Positions 35,385 to 47,656 of a DNA stretch of 64,000 nt are shown piece after piece. Made by a program: the position numbers and the translations under genes. The DNA is from Chalara sp. BL73. Taxonomy: Eukaryota; Ascomycota; Leotiomycetes; Helotiales. The notes under the pieces are model-generated. The model did not search any database, was not told the DNA's origin, and saw nothing but the letters and a program-made list of their open reading frames with translations. Location: positions 1 through 64,000 of the forward strand of contig CAKJVC010000179.1 of the NCBI GenBank assembly GCA_918026815.1. Direction: 5' to 3'. How positions within the stretch are numbered: the stretch's first letter is position 1; every line of letters starts with the position of its first letter.

Positions 35385-38300
35385 ATGGCCATGGACATGG
35401 ACATTAATTCAGCACACGATGTGAGCAATACGTCTAACGACCATGTTATGGTCGACGCCGCAGCTACAAACCACACCAAAAACCGGCAGCAGTCCAATGG
35501 CTCTTTTCCATGCAGCATATGCTCGCGCTCCTATTCCCGTATCGACCATCTCTCCCGTCACTTCCGTTCACGTGAGTTTCCTATGACGCGGCTCTGCTAT
35601 GTGGAGCAAATATTTTGACAGCTTCCTTGCTAACAATACACGCGCTTCAGATACCGCGGAAAAGCCATACACTTGCACAGTCTGTAATAAGAGCTTTTCA
35701 CGCCCGTTAGTCTAACCTGGCCTTCCTTTGAACGTCTCAGGAGCTGTTCCTGCATTGAACGCGTTAAGCAGCTAATATTTCGGCTTCATATAGTGATCTC
35801 TTGAAGCGCCATGCCCAAGGACATTTAGACAGCGGCAGTAGTAATTTAACCCATGACGGCCAAAATCTAGTTCGTCCACAACGCAATGGTCGCGTCAGTC
35901 AAGCCTGTGCTGCATGTGCTGTAGCAAAGTTGAAGTGTAAGGAAGAAAAGCCTTGCCAACGCTGCCAGCGAAAGGGAATCGCTTGTGTGTATAACGAATC
36001 CGGCAACTCTCAGATACGCTCATCATCAAATTCTACATCTAACCGTACCTTCGAATCCGATCACTCACAAACCGCACAGCGCTTTTCTGACTCCTCGTTA
36101 TATGATCCTAAGAACATTGTTGCGCCTTTTGGAGCTTCAAATATCGAGCTCGCTGCACTGGCTGAAGAGCAAGATAGAGCTAGATCCAACTCCTCTCATA
36201 ATTCTAATACTCCAATCGCGGACATGGCGGACGGTGTTGGAACCGTTAACCGTGATGCTGGTAAGTCCGAAGCAGTCATCTTCGTCTACAGCTAGATGGC
36301 TTACACAAAATATCATTAGGCTACCACTCCTTCATGCCCCATAGGTCTGACGAAGATTCAATGGTTTTATTTCCACCTATTGATAATTCCCTAGCAGACT
36401 TCTTAAAAGATATCATGGGATCAACAGCTACAGAGCCTTATAATACAGAAGCCATCTCTGCTCATGGTAACGGAACTGCAACTCCGTATGGCGGCTACCG
36501 CAACCTATTTGACTTTGGCCTAGAGGAGAATATGGAGCTCAATGATAGTGACTATGACGTGATGCAATATTTTCAAGGCAAAGCTGTTATTCAAATGCCG
36601 CCTTTGCCGATGGCGGAAGCTGCCCTTGACCTAGAGACCACCTTTGTACCACCGATCAGCTCGTCAATACAGACTGATGACCCGCCACAAAGTCGAGCTT
36701 TAACAGGTGTAGGACTTGGAATAGAGGCTTTCCGTAAGTCGCTGTGGTGTTGGGCCCCAACGTGGGATGAAAAAAGTCCCAGTCAACATCTTGATTTTGC
36801 ATTACCTAGAGAGGATGTGGCAAGCCCCCAATCACATTTCCAGACTCATATCCAAGTTATAACTGAAACACTTGGTACTGAGGCCCGAGATCAAGTTCTA
36901 GCCATGCTTCTTCGGAATTGCCCCAGGTCTGAGTTTTCCAAAGTGGTGTCATCATTCCCAACTGCCGAGTTTCTTGAGATCCTTATGCATTCATTTTTGG
37001 GATCTCATCTTGCACATTCTGACACCTGGGTTCACCTACCCACTTTCCGTATTTCAGAACAGCGACCGGAGGTCATAGGAGGATGTATCGCTGCTGGTGC
37101 TCTTCTCTCGACGTCGCCGTCTATTCGGAAGTTTGGATTTGCTATTCAGGAATCCATACGCATTTCTTTTCAAGCTACAGTAAATACACTGCCCATATTG
37201 TATTCATCGCTGACAAGTACAGTTTGAACAAGACAATTCTTTAACAAACAACCTTGGTCTCCTGCAAGCCTTTGCTTTGAATCTTGATGCTGGACTTTGG
37301 AGTGGTAATAAACGGAGAATCGAGCTAGCAGAGAGTCTCTCTCAGGTTTTGATAACTGTAAGCTGATCATTATCCGCATTGTGGTGTATTGCTAAGAGCA
37401 GAAGATGTTTCGTCGAAGGGGTCGCTTTCTTCGGTCTGGATACCCACTTATTGTTCCTCTTCCGAGCGACGAAGGTGAAATACTCAGTATGAAATGGAGA
37501 GAATGGGTGTTACAAGAATCATTCAAAAGGTGGTTATGCTGTTCCACTTGCCTACCTCATACTAACGCTTGGTAGACTCGTATTCCATCTTTTCATACGA
37601 GATGCTCAATCTTCGATGTCGCTATTGATTAACATGGGTATCTCGTACGCAGAACTGACCCTTCCATTTCCAGCTTGTCGAACACTCTGGCTTGCAAAGA
37701 ACGCTATCACATGGAAAGAAATATTTCTCTCAAAAAGACCTCAATCTCTGGATCGTGTTCCAGCTCTACCACAATGTCTTTATAATGTTTCGCCACTCAT
37801 CGCTTTCAAAGATTTCATTGACTTAGATCTCTCGACGGTTATTGTTTGCTATGGACTTTCTGGCCTCATTCAAGAGTTCAGCCGAATGAGTTCAATTACG
37901 AGAGCCTACCCTCCCCCGGAGCTGCACAGTGGTGTTTTGATCCAAAACCATAGACACCAGGAGCTACTACAGCTTTTACTTCGGTTTGGTGTCAACGCTA
38001 AAACATACAATGGGACAGCTGGTACATCCCCGAGCCCACGAATGCTTATGGATCTCCTCCTTATGCATCTTCACGTCTCCTTTGACGACCTGCAGCTGTT
38101 TGCTGGCAGAGAAGGCGAGGAGGATGCACGACGAGTGTATCCTTCCTTAACACAATGGATCACGCGTCGCGAGGCTCGTCAAGCTGTGTGGTATGCGGGG
38201 CAAATCATCAGATCTGCTAAATTATTATACTCCCACCAATTGCGCGACTTTACTGCCATAGCGGTCTACCACGCAAGTCTGGTATTTTGGGTTTATGGTA

Positions 38301-38668
38301 TGTTGTCGGTGACTTCAGGAATGGAAGCTACAGATGGCCACATGGCGAACGCCCAGGAGCTTGTCTGCCTCGATGGCGAGGATAGTCATGAAGTCCAGCA
38401 GTTCGTTGAGTTTCAACGTGGGATCCCGTGCTTTTCCAAATCAACCATAGATGAAGGAGTGGAAGAACAGCCATCCAATCTAACAAAGCTTTCGAATTCC
38501 GACGAAGTCATGGCGAACATCTCGCAGATCCTTAGGGGTAAGCCGGCCAGAGCCGCTCAAGGAGAAAGCCAAGTGCCTCCTCTGTCTCCACTGTCCGAAA
38601 ATCTAAGCCAATTGATGAAGGAATTAGGCGCAGCGAGCAGGTATATCCTTTGTAATCTAAGCAATTAA
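35385..38668 (+). CDS. Transcription factor with C2H2 fingers, Zn2Cys6 cluster and fungal TF domain
   Basis: Seven exons (35385-35571, 35651-35705, 35794-36260, 36320-37179, 37223-37357, 37402-37529, 37576-38668) give 974 residues. Two C2H2 fingers come first (FPCSICSRSYSR with HLSRHF, ~43-59; YTCTVCNKSFSR with LLKRHAQGH, ~71-91). A complete binuclear cluster follows, CX2CX6CX5CX2CX6C at ~119-145. The middle region carries the fungal-specific TF domain (LQAFALNLDAGLWSGNKRRIE). This double DNA-binding layout is known in Pezizomycotina regulators. It ends 194 bp from the convergent dehydrogenase gene and sits inside the enzyme cluster, so it is the obvious candidate pathway regulator. Confidence 0.88.
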
Positions 38669-38862
38669 TCATTAGTTCTCTGGTAGTTGTAAAAACGGGA
38701 AGGAAAATTTCATAGTCAGTATTCAGTATAGAATTAAAGTTTATATGGATGAAACAACATTTATCCACTACATTACAGAATTCTACAGTTTCATTTTTTC
38801 ATGCTGAACCCTATTATACCCGGATGCAAATGCGGGCTACACTGTATAACCTAAAAGTCTTG

Positions 38863-40317
38863 CTATGAGCTCCCTGTGGTCTGTGCCTTCTTCTTTGCTA
38901 CCTCTATCCACTCAAACTTATCTCCCAGATTATGGTAAGCTCGCAAATCGCCGGACCTGGCGTGTCCTTCAAACTTTTCCACCCTCGCTGCCCGTCCACA
39001 TAACCGACCTAGCTCACCACTAGCTTCCGGGGATTTCACTTCCTGGTATGTCACCGTTCTCAAGTACTTTCCTACCCAAAGCCCTCCAGTGTAGCGCGCA
39101 GCTCCCCTGGTGGGGAGTACATGATTTGTTCCGATAACCTAATTGACTAAGTTACGACCTGGACATTTCAATTCTTAGTGGCAAGACTTACCTTATCACC
39201 ATAGGAAACACAAGTATTCTCACCAAGGAAAAGTGCCCCGTAGTGTTTCATCTTTTCTAATGCCTCTCTTGGCTTTTGCGTCAATATCTGAACGTGCTCG
39301 CTAGCATAAGAGTCGGCAACCGAATAAGCTTCATCAAGGTCTTTGGCAAGCACCACCTCGCCAAAGTTCTTCCAACTCACAGATGCGATATCTCTTGTTG
39401 GCATGTTCTGTAAAATAATATCTACAAGTTCAATCGATTTCTTTCCCACTTCTTCCGACGTTGTGATTAAGACTGCAGGCGTGTCTGGACCATGCTCTGC
39501 TTGGCTCAAAAGATCTGTTGCAATGGTAAAGGGATCTGCCTCCCCATCCGCAACGATGAGGACTTCAGTTGGGCCCGCAAACAAATCAATGCCAACAGTT
39601 CCAAAGAACTGGCGTTTTGCCTCTGCCACGTAAGCGTTGCCGGGGCCTGCAATGAAGTCAACCTTGGTAATCGTTTCTGTACCGATCGCCATCGCTGCGA
39701 CGGCTTGCACACCACCGAGAATATAGATGTCATCGGCACCAGCGAGAGCCATTGCCGCGACCGTCGCAGCTGGGATCTCGCCCTTTATTGGTGGCGTGAA
39801 GGCTGATACATGAGGAACGCCAGCTACTTTTGCGGTGAGAATAGTCATATGAGCTGACGCCAGAAGCGGATATCGGCCACCAGGGATGTACCTGAAATGA
39901 TAGAGTCAGTAACTTAGCAGCATCAGAGGGGTCTCACGCCTAGACTCACGCTCCTACAGAGTTGATTGGCACATTCTTTTGTCCCAGAAAGACCCCGGGC
40001 TGAATCTCAAGCTCAAAATCCTTCAAGCTACTCTTCTGGGCTTCAGCAAAAGTCCGAACATTGTTCTGGACTTCTTTGATATCGTTGATCACCTGCTCGG
40101 GTAAAGACTTAATGATGGCTGCGATTTCATCTTTGGAGAGCTTAAAGTTTGGCGGTGACCATTTATCAAATTTTTCAGAATAAGAACGTACGGCCGCATC
40201 ACCCTTTGCCCGGATTTCGTCAATGACTCCTGTAACGACGGCGGAAACATTACTGTTCGATTGCGGAGCAGATGTTCCGTTCTGTGCAGGAACAGGGGAT
40301 AGAAGGTGTCGAGGCAT
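38863..40317 (-). CDS. Histidinol-dehydrogenase-family enzyme, stand-alone
   Basis: Three exons (40317-39950, 39891-39192, 39138-38863) encode 447 residues, the length of bacterial HisD. Key residues are conserved: GPGNAYVAEAKR, FAGPTE, SQAEHG (zinc Gln/His), SEHVQI (the acid/base Glu-His), YGDK followed by GTNHVLPT (zinc Asp), and EGH near the end (zinc His). Fungi normally make histidine with the trifunctional HIS4 protein, so a separate HisD-like enzyme in a cluster probably oxidises another amino- or sulfo-alcohol to an acid; relatives include sulfopropanediol dehydrogenase. It is divergent from the S15 hydrolase, 525 bp apart. Confidence 0.85.
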
Positions 40318-40842
40318 AGCTTTTATTGTCTGTTGCTACCCAATTAACACAAAAGACTGGTAAGTAATGGAAATAATAGTGTAATAGAGTGAGACGGTAT
40401 AATATAGTGAGATTACAAGATGAGAATTTATCAGTCATGAAAATGGGCTACCCCTGCATTTATTATATCTGCTTCATTGCATCATTTCCCAACACAATAC
40501 TAGGTACCCGAGCCTCATTCTGTTTATCTTCAACGCAAAATTGAGTAATAAGGATGCTCTGGACTCTTCCGGTCATAGTCGTCGGCATTTGTTGATTCAT
40601 ACAGTTTGCGGGTTTGGTGGGATGTGAAAGGTCCTCCACCCCCACCCGAAGCCGACTAGGAATGGTGGATAGCTCCATCCCACCATAGTCCCATGACAGC
40701 GAACCAGAGAACGGATTTGACTTAATCCAAGCCTCTGCTAACAAATCTGATTGCTTCGACCGCTTACTTCACCTGTAAGGACTATATGTTACCAAGTTAA
40801 ACCTCAGCATTGTTGTCAAATTCAATCCCATCAACGGTAACT
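40318..40842. promoter_or_regulatory. Divergent promoter, HisD-like / S15 hydrolase
   Basis: 525 bp between divergent starts. TCGGCAT occurs at 40582-40588, in the longer match TCGGCATTTG shared with the cupin/ALDH-like divergent promoter. Confidence 0.4.
40582..40588 (+). promoter_or_regulatory. TCGGCAT heptamer
   Basis: Second copy, between the HisD-like and S15 genes; extended match TCGGCATTTG. Confidence 0.3.
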
Positions 40843-42834
40843 ATGGCAGCTTCGAACACCATTCGAGACTTACGCGAGGTTCATCACGATGAAGAACATC
40901 AATTGATCTTCGAGAAAAATGTTTCTATTCCCTTGAAGAACTCTGAATTGCCTGTTAGATGCAATGTTTACCGACCCCTGACTTCAGACGGGAAACGTTT
41001 CCCAGTACTAGTTACCTATGGGCCATATGGCAAAGATATTCCCTATGCAACGTTTGTAAAATATTAGATTTAAAACCAGAACTATGCTTATAGAATTAGG
41101 TTCTTCGCCGGCTCCTTTTCTGAAGTCAACCCAGAGCATAGGAGCAAATACAGCGCATGGGAGACTCCCGATCCAGTATTTTGGACAAAGAATGGGTATG
41201 CTATAGTGCGATGTGATGAAAGAGGGTTGGGGCAATCCCCAGGACTTTTGGATACCATGTCACGAGGAACCAGTGAATGCTTTTTTGATGTAGTAGAATG
41301 GGCCGCTGAACAGCCGTGGTCTTCTGGAAAGGTAGGACTATTGGGAATCAGCTATTATGCAGGTAGGAAGCCCCCGCAACGGAACATCCAAAGCCATAAA
41401 GGCGCTGCTGAAACTTTTTAGGGAGCCAATGGCGAGTCGCTGCAAGAAGACCGAAAGGCTTAGCTGCGATTATTCCGTGGGAGGGTATGGGAGATTATTA
41501 TCGGGACCGCTGCCGTCATGGGGGAATTCTTTCTAATAATTTCATCTCGTTCTGGTGGAACCGCCAGGTAATAGTGAATCAGTACGGCAAAAGTGGCCGG
41601 TCAAAACTGAAGTTTCCTCCTGACGGTCCGGGAGCTAGAGGCCAGGAGGATACGATTGAAGGAGATTTGACAGAGGAACAATTGATCCTTAATCGGAGGG
41701 ACCAAACAGAAGATAATGAGGCTAACAAGTTTATGGATGACGACTACTATGCGTCCAAGGATTACCACTTGGAAGATATCGAAGTCCCTTTACTTTCCGT
41801 TGCGAATTGGGGCGGTATTTTACTTCATTTGCGTGGCAATGTGGAAGGATATAAGTGGGCTGGTTCTAAATTCAAGTATCTGCGCTTTATTACTGGCCGC
41901 CACGATCTTCCGTTCTACTACAAGGAGGAAGTGGAGGTACAGAAGAGCTTTTTGGATGCATTTCTAAAAGGAGAAGATCGCGAGGGCTGGACAGAAGCTG
42001 GGAAATTGCCTCCGGTTACCCTCACGCTTCGAAAAGGCAATAAAGGATTCAACAATGCAGCGGCGGAGAAAGAGTTCGAGAAGCGAACGGAGTCTGCATG
42101 GCCAATTCCAAGAACTGCATATACTAAATACTATTTGACCCCATCTGGCACCTTAGAACCAGGCATTCAAGAACCCTCAGAGACCAAATTGAGCTACCAG
42201 GCTAAAGGCACTTTGTCTAACCCACAACTGATTCAATTCAAAACCCTTCCTTTTGAAGAGGAGACAGAAATCACTGGCCATGTATTAGCGCACTTGAGCG
42301 TTTCTATTACGCCGCTACAGGGCACCACCGAAGTTCCGAAAGATATTGATATTTTTGTGACACTTCGCCATATCGCCCCGTCGGGAGAAGAGATTCTCTA
42401 TACTGGCACAGCCGGCGACGGTGTTCCGCTCACAAAAGGATGGCTGCGTGTCAGCATGCGAAAGACGAACCCGAACAGCCCTCGACACAGCGAGATCATG
42501 CCATTCAGAGACTATTTGAGCACAGATGTACAAGAAGTTCTTCCGGGAGTGGTTTATGGAGTCGACGTTGAAATCTGGCCTACAAATGTAGTCGTGGAAA
42601 AGGGTGGAAAGCTTATCTTCGAGGTTAGCTCTGGCGACACCCCTGGTTGCGGGGTATTCCAGCACAACTCAGAGAAGGATAGGTTAGTTAACGCTATTTT
42701 TATTTGTGAATGCTACAAAATACTAATCGTTTCATAGGCCTCAAGACGTATTTGCTGGGCAGAACCACATCCACTTTGCAGAAGGACTTGAAAATTATGT
42801 TGTCCTGCCTATTATTCCAGCAGAAAACGCTTAG
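40843..42834 (+). CDS. X-Pro dipeptidyl-peptidase S15 / CocE-NonD family hydrolase
   Basis: Four exons (40843-41051, 41100-41362, 41422-42682, 42738-42834) encode 609 residues. The alpha/beta hydrolase shows YGPYGKDIPY, VRCDERGLGQSPG and GISYYAG with nucleophile S~154, the GxSYxG motif of S15/cocaine-esterase proteins. The C-terminal half is the jelly-roll domain of this family (ITGHVLAHLSVS, then DIDIFVTLRHI). No signal peptide is seen, so it is probably cytosolic. It would cleave an ester or amide. The first intron uses gtttgt as donor; that is the only choice I found that keeps frame into FFAGSFSEV. Confidence 0.87.
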
Positions 42835-43551
42835 GAAGAGTACTAGATTAAAGTCAATGCGATTTTGCCGTCATATAGACCTGTGCCACTCCACCTACCG
42901 CAACATCTCGTGATTTGAAGTGCTGAATGGTTCCCAGTACCTATTTCGAAAGGGGGCCGAGTTTATGCTTTCTAACACACTTGACCTGACTCTCCTCATG
43001 TCTTAGAGCGATCGTAATCCATCCTTTAACATGTAACCTCCCCTCCCCTTATTGTGCAAGGTGCACGTAATCAGATAATTCCTACCACGCCGAGATCTCA
43101 ACACAGTAAAATCGTAGTCCACCAGATCTTACGGAGTAGTAATCAAGTTTCCGCCAACGCTCATCTTCTGCATGGAAGTATACACCCGATGACTCCGTTC
43201 CGGTTCCTGAAACTTCTCCTCTACTCGTTCGGGTCGGGTGGACTTGGTGCAGGGGCCATTTTGGTGGGGAGCTATTGTGGGGGCTCGGCTCGGAAGGTGG
43301 AGTGAAGCCTGGGTGATTTCCGGGCCGAATGTGGAGGCGGGGTAAAAGTGGTCAGCCGCGCAATCCCCATTCCCAACCCGCTCTTTCAGAACCCGGGCCT
43401 CAAGCCGCGATTGCTTGGCCATGCGCTACTAAGGTGCATTTGATCGAGTCGGCATGCATGGGGCATATACGACTTTGGTTACTAGAAGATATGCCAATAC
43501 TTTCTAAATGATGCTTTGAGTTCTTCATCTTATTTTTGTGAGCCCGCAACT
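42835..43551. promoter_or_regulatory. Upstream region of the second SDR
   Basis: 717 bases with no gene seen. TCGGCAT occurs at 43449-43455, about 100 bases before the SDR start. 43190-43440 is GC-richer than its surroundings and translates on both strands without recognisable content. Confidence 0.4.
43449..43455 (+). promoter_or_regulatory. TCGGCAT heptamer
   Basis: Third copy, 97 bases upstream of the second SDR start. Confidence 0.3.
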
Positions 43552-44316
43552 ATGAGCAGCCTACTTGAAAACAAGGTCGCTGTTATCAGCGCATCAGATT
43601 CTGGCATAGGAGCTCAGATTGCTCGTGAGCTATCTGCTCAGGGTGCTAATGTTGTCATCAACTATCCTTTTGCTGAGTTCAAAGAGCGCGCCGATGCCGT
43701 TCTGGCGACTTTCAAGACGGAGGGAATTGCTGTCCAAGCAGACATTTCTACACCAGATGGGCCTAAATCCTTGATTGATCAAGCTGTTGCAAAATATGGC
43801 AAGATCGATATACTCGTCAATAACGCCGGCATAGCTGTGAACTTGCCGTTTGAAGACCAAACACTCGCGCACTGGGACAGTTTGGTGAATCTCAACTGTC
43901 GCGGCACCTTTCTCCTCACTCAAGAGGCGCTCAAACATCTCTCACCAAAGGATTCACGAATCGTCAATATCAGCAGCATTTCTGCAAAGGAATGCCCGCC
44001 TATGCAGACCATCTATGCAGGTACCAAAGGAATGGTGGATTCAATGACGAGGGTTTGGGCCAGGGAATTACCTAGAAAGTATGGATGTACCGTGAATTCT
44101 GTCAGCCCTGGGCCTACTAGCACCGAAGGGTTTGCGGAAGCTGGAGAAGCGATGATGAAGTTGATACAACCGGTGATTGATAAAACTCCTGCGGGGTCAC
44201 GTCTCGGGACACCGAAGGAGATTGCATATTCGGTGACAATGCTGTGTCTTCCGGACGCTAGCTGGATCAATGGTGTCAATATAAATACCTGTGGTGGTTT
44301 GTGGATCAATGGATGA
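43552..44316 (+). CDS. Short-chain dehydrogenase/reductase (second SDR)
   Basis: A single exon of 254 residues. The cofactor loop is SASDSGIG (TGxxxGxG altered at the first Gly), NNAG is intact (ILVNNAGIAV), Ser lies in NISSIS, and the YxxxK pair is YAGTK. VNSVSPGPTSTEGF and NINTCGGLWING at the end are classical. A different SDR from the one at 30671; similarity between the two is only at family level. Unlike its cluster neighbours it has no intron. Confidence 0.9.
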   Translation: MSSLLENKVAVISASDSGIGAQIARELSAQGANVVINYPFAEFKERADAVLATFKTEGIAVQADISTPDGPKSLIDQAVAKYGKIDILVNNAGIAVNLPFEDQTLAHWDSLVNLNCRGTFLLTQEALKHLSPKDSRIVNISSISAKECPPMQTIYAGTKGMVDSMTRVWARELPRKYGCTVNSVSPGPTSTEGFAEAGEAMMKLIQPVIDKTPAGSRLGTPKEIAYSVTMLCLPDASWINGVNINTCGGLWING

Positions 44317-44665
44317 GTTGGGCTAGATTTTTGCTGCCTTTTACTGTAGATTCAAAATATGAGCATGTTTCATTAGATTATTTACATGCACAAGGTGACA
44401 TTTGAGATGAGAATCAGAAGAGATATGTGTATCTTTGACTACCGAATATTGCGAGAAATAGATTCGACATTATTTCACCATATATCTCCGGGAAAGCTAA
44501 GACATCCAGTGATTGGTTTTATGGCGACAAATTTTGGAAGTTCAAGAAGGACCAACTTTTCATTTGTTTCCTGGTTGATGACAACTTGAATTCATGTGGT
44601 GAAAAGATGCATTGGAATATCGATCTATACACCACCACTCTTATCCTAAATCTGGAAGTACGATA
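44317..44665. other. Convergent 3' spacer
   Basis: 349 bases between the ends of the second SDR and the flavin oxidase. Nothing recognised. Confidence 0.5.
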
Positions 44666-46206
44666 CTAAAGCTTTGACTGCCATTCATGAACATTCTCAA
44701 GACCCGCAGGACCGGATTTATCTTCAACATCCAAGTATCCACAAACAACACCCTTTGGATCCCATTTGCGTCTTATATCCATCAGTTTCTTCCCCTGAGC
44801 GTCGCCCCAGAATTTGGTTCTCCGTGCTTGGAAGTCGGAATCACCCAAATATGCCCCGGCCGACTCCCGCTCCATGCTGCTCATAATATTTGATAGCCAT
44901 GATCTACACCTTGCATCATCTTCATCCGATTCAGTGATAGTATATGACGCGAAGTAGTGGTCCGTCTCCATAGACAGCGCCATATCCGGCAATTGGCGCT
45001 CTGATGTACGTCCCATATGATAGTAGAGAGAAAAGCTTTTCGTGTTTCTAGGTAGAGTTTCAAACGAGTCTCGCAAGACCTCGACTACATTGGAGTCGTT
45101 GTTGATGTAAGCATTGTCGCAGAAATAACGATGCTTTTCTGGGTTGGCAATCAGCTGCGCAGCATATTCTTCAAACAGGCCTGTTGGCTCAAATGGCTTT
45201 TCCATAATGGCGCCATCGGGTCTAGTGCTAGAAATATGGTGAAGCGCTGCTCTAGCTGCCTCTTCGGTTTGTTGAAATGTTAAAAAGTGCGACATAATGA
45301 CTGGCTCAGTACGTCCCTCGACAAAAAGAGCAACTGCAACAGCTTCAATAGTGTCGTCACATTCTCGGCATGCCTGTGCTGATTAGCGATTGGCTCTCGA
45401 ATCTGAATAACAATGTGTAAAGTGGGTTGAACTAACCTTCAGGGTCCATTCCATGATCCTCTCATATTCTGACATTGGCCATTGAAAGGTTGCAGCTCTC
45501 ATGACCTTGTAAACGTCACGCAGCTCTAAATGAAAGGCGGTAACGATAGCAGGGAAACCTTAAAAACAAGAATTAGAATGAATCAAACATGCTACAATGG
45601 TTAACTCACCTGGTCCAGCTCCACGAGCTGCCCATAGCAGGTCGCTATTTTCTGTTTCAGTACAGTGGAGTTCTCTCCCATCGCTTGTTACCACATCGAT
45701 TGCCTTCACTTTCTCGCATGCCCAACCCCAATTCTAACATACTGTTAGAAAAAATTCTCATCAAAATTTAAGTGCAAATGACTTACCGCACAATTCCATC
45801 CCATCCCACCTTGTAGAAGGAATCCGCCTAGGCCTACAGTTGGTACGTGGCCGCCACCGAACCACTTCCCAACTGTCGCGAGGTAGGTATTGAGCGTCTG
45901 GCCAGTGGTGCTTGGGGAAACCTTAACCATGTTGTTTGAGCCATACAGCTCTATAAGCTTGTACTTTCCAAGATCAATGAGGATGGCATTATCCCGCACC
46001 GACCATGCCGCCCAACTATGGCCACCTGATCGAACAGATACTCTACATCCCAGCTCATTTGCTAACTTGACTGCCTCTACAATCTGCTCGACAGACGTAG
46101 CTTCCACTACACCTTTAGGGTATCTTTCGGGCCGACGATGGTTGAATACTCGACCAATTCGAGCCTGCTCGTACTCCGGAGAATCTGGATAAATGATGGT
46201 CGACAT
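44666..46206 (-). CDS. FAD-linked oxidase, BBE/PCMH type
   Basis: Four exons (46206-45787, 45733-45610, 45558-45437, 45373-44666) encode 457 residues. The FAD-binding PCMH half has VSVRSGGHSWAAWS, whose His is the usual flavin attachment site, LIDLGKY, GGGHVPTVGLGGFLLQGGMGW and IDVVTSDG. The C-terminus has a berberine-bridge-like end (GYLDVEDKSG, HEWQSKL), although the usual NYxN form is not seen. No secretion signal is visible, so it is likely intracellular, unlike many BBE enzymes. It would oxidise an alcohol, amine or ring C-H with oxygen. Confidence 0.87.
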
Positions 46207-46733
46207 GCTTGAAGAACTCAATGCTAAGAAGCTAGGATAAATGTAACAATGATTTTAAGAAGTAGCAGGCAGGCCACGAAAACTCTTAAGGTATTTTATC
46301 AATCTTCTATATGCGACATAAGTGTTCCAGAGCTCGGGAACGGCGAGAGCTAGTGCTAGACCCCACACTCAGCCGACGCATTAATCCAGGGGCAATCGTG
46401 GAGTGAAAGTAGGCTTAACCAAGACCGTCCGCGCGGCTATGCGGGGTATCATAGTTACTATGACTTCTATAGCATCGGATGCGGAGAGACCCGTTTTACA
46501 CCTGGATCGGAAATGTTGAGCGTTTTAAGGTTTGAGGCGTCTAGGCAAACTACCAGCATCAAGGGAGAAATTTAATTGGCTTGGAAACTTTAACACGGCT
46601 CGGGGGACTAAATCGTATCAACGTGGGTTAGGCTGGTGAAGCATATTCATGATAAAGAATAGATATTGATTGAGTGATTCAATATTGCCTGATGAAGGCA
46701 GTATTAATTGGCAGGATTAGGTCAAATGAGCAT
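46207..46733. other. Intergenic upstream of the flavin oxidase
   Basis: 527 bases with no gene. AGCCGACGC at 46371-46379 carries the TCGGC core but not the full heptamer found elsewhere in the cluster. Confidence 0.4.
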
Positions 46734-47297
46734 TTAGTGATCTGCTCTAGAGGATGCGGGAACTTGTAAACCTCCATAATCCTCCCCCAAGACCTTCCCT
46801 GCCAGTTCCAATGGCTCTGCTTCAAGCAAAATATATAACATTCTTGCCCACTCCGTCTTACTCATGTTCCTCCAAGCATGCATAGTACCACGTTGGACGC
46901 TCATGTCTCCAACCCGCATCGCTCTCACTTCGCCGGAATCGAGAATCAGTTCCACATTCCCAGCAAGCACAACTCCGTAATCAAGGGAAGTGGTCCGATG
47001 CATTGGAGATGTCGCCCCAGGGGGCATATCCACCATTCTTAACACCGATCCGCCAGGGATCATAACGCCAGGCTTTTTGTTGAGATATTGATTATAAGTC
47101 TTTATGTCGTTGTTTGAGCCCAGGTTGACTGGTGTCGTGTTTGTAGCGTAGCAGAGGGAGAAGATAGCATCATCAGGAATCTGCTCGAATTCTACCGGTT
47201 CCGGTATCGACGATGAGAAAACCGCTTTCCCTGTTTCATCATGAGCGGTGATGAAGCGTTTGGGGTGTGTAAGGCCACGATCTGTCTCCGCAGACAT
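46734..47297 (-). CDS. Cupin-domain protein
   Basis: A single exon of 187 residues. Residues ~90-150 form one cupin barrel: PGATSPMHRTTSLDYGVVLAG, then VGDMSVQRGTMHAWRN. The first motif has one His and the second ends in the HAWRN His, so metal binding is possible but the ligand set is reduced. Small fungal cupins of this kind occur in metabolite clusters as decarboxylases, isomerases or dioxygenases; I cannot choose. It is divergent from the ALDH-like gene, 359 bp apart. Confidence 0.85.
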   Translation of the reverse strand: MSAETDRGLTHPKRFITAHDETGKAVFSSSIPEPVEFEQIPDDAIFSLCYATNTTPVNLGSNNDIKTYNQYLNKKPGVMIPGGSVLRMVDMPPGATSPMHRTTSLDYGVVLAGNVELILDSGEVRAMRVGDMSVQRGTMHAWRNMSKTEWARMLYILLEAEPLELAGKVLGEDYGGLQVPASSRADH

Positions 47298-47656
47298 TTT
47301 GATAGAGTGGCTCAGTGTTTAGCAGTGTTGGTAACAAGAGACTTCGATCAAGGAGGTATGAAATGAAGAAGCGAATCAGAGCAAAATTCAAAGCAATAAC
47401 ATGAAAATGAAACAAAAATTACTTTAAAGAAATAATGACCTGATTACTTGCACAGCGGAACTTGACGGCAAAAGCCTTGTTCTCTATCGGCATTTGCTTG
47501 GTTCTCGATCGGCCCCATAAATATCTTCACCCCACAAACCGATGACCCACCTTTCGGACCAGGACCATATCCTTGATAGCCAAATGCAATATGACCTGTT
47601 GTTCTAGATGAACGAAGCTACCATTCTCCTGCAGTTTGCGATTGAGAGCTTCCAAC
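47298..47656. promoter_or_regulatory. Divergent promoter, cupin / ALDH-like
   Basis: 359 bp. TCGGCAT lies at 47487-47493, within TCGGCATTTG that also occurs in the HisD-like/S15 divergent promoter. A second CGATCGG lies at about 47506. Confidence 0.4.
47487..47493 (+). promoter_or_regulatory. TCGGCAT heptamer
   Basis: Fourth copy, between the cupin and the ALDH-like gene; extended match TCGGCATTTG. Confidence 0.3.
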
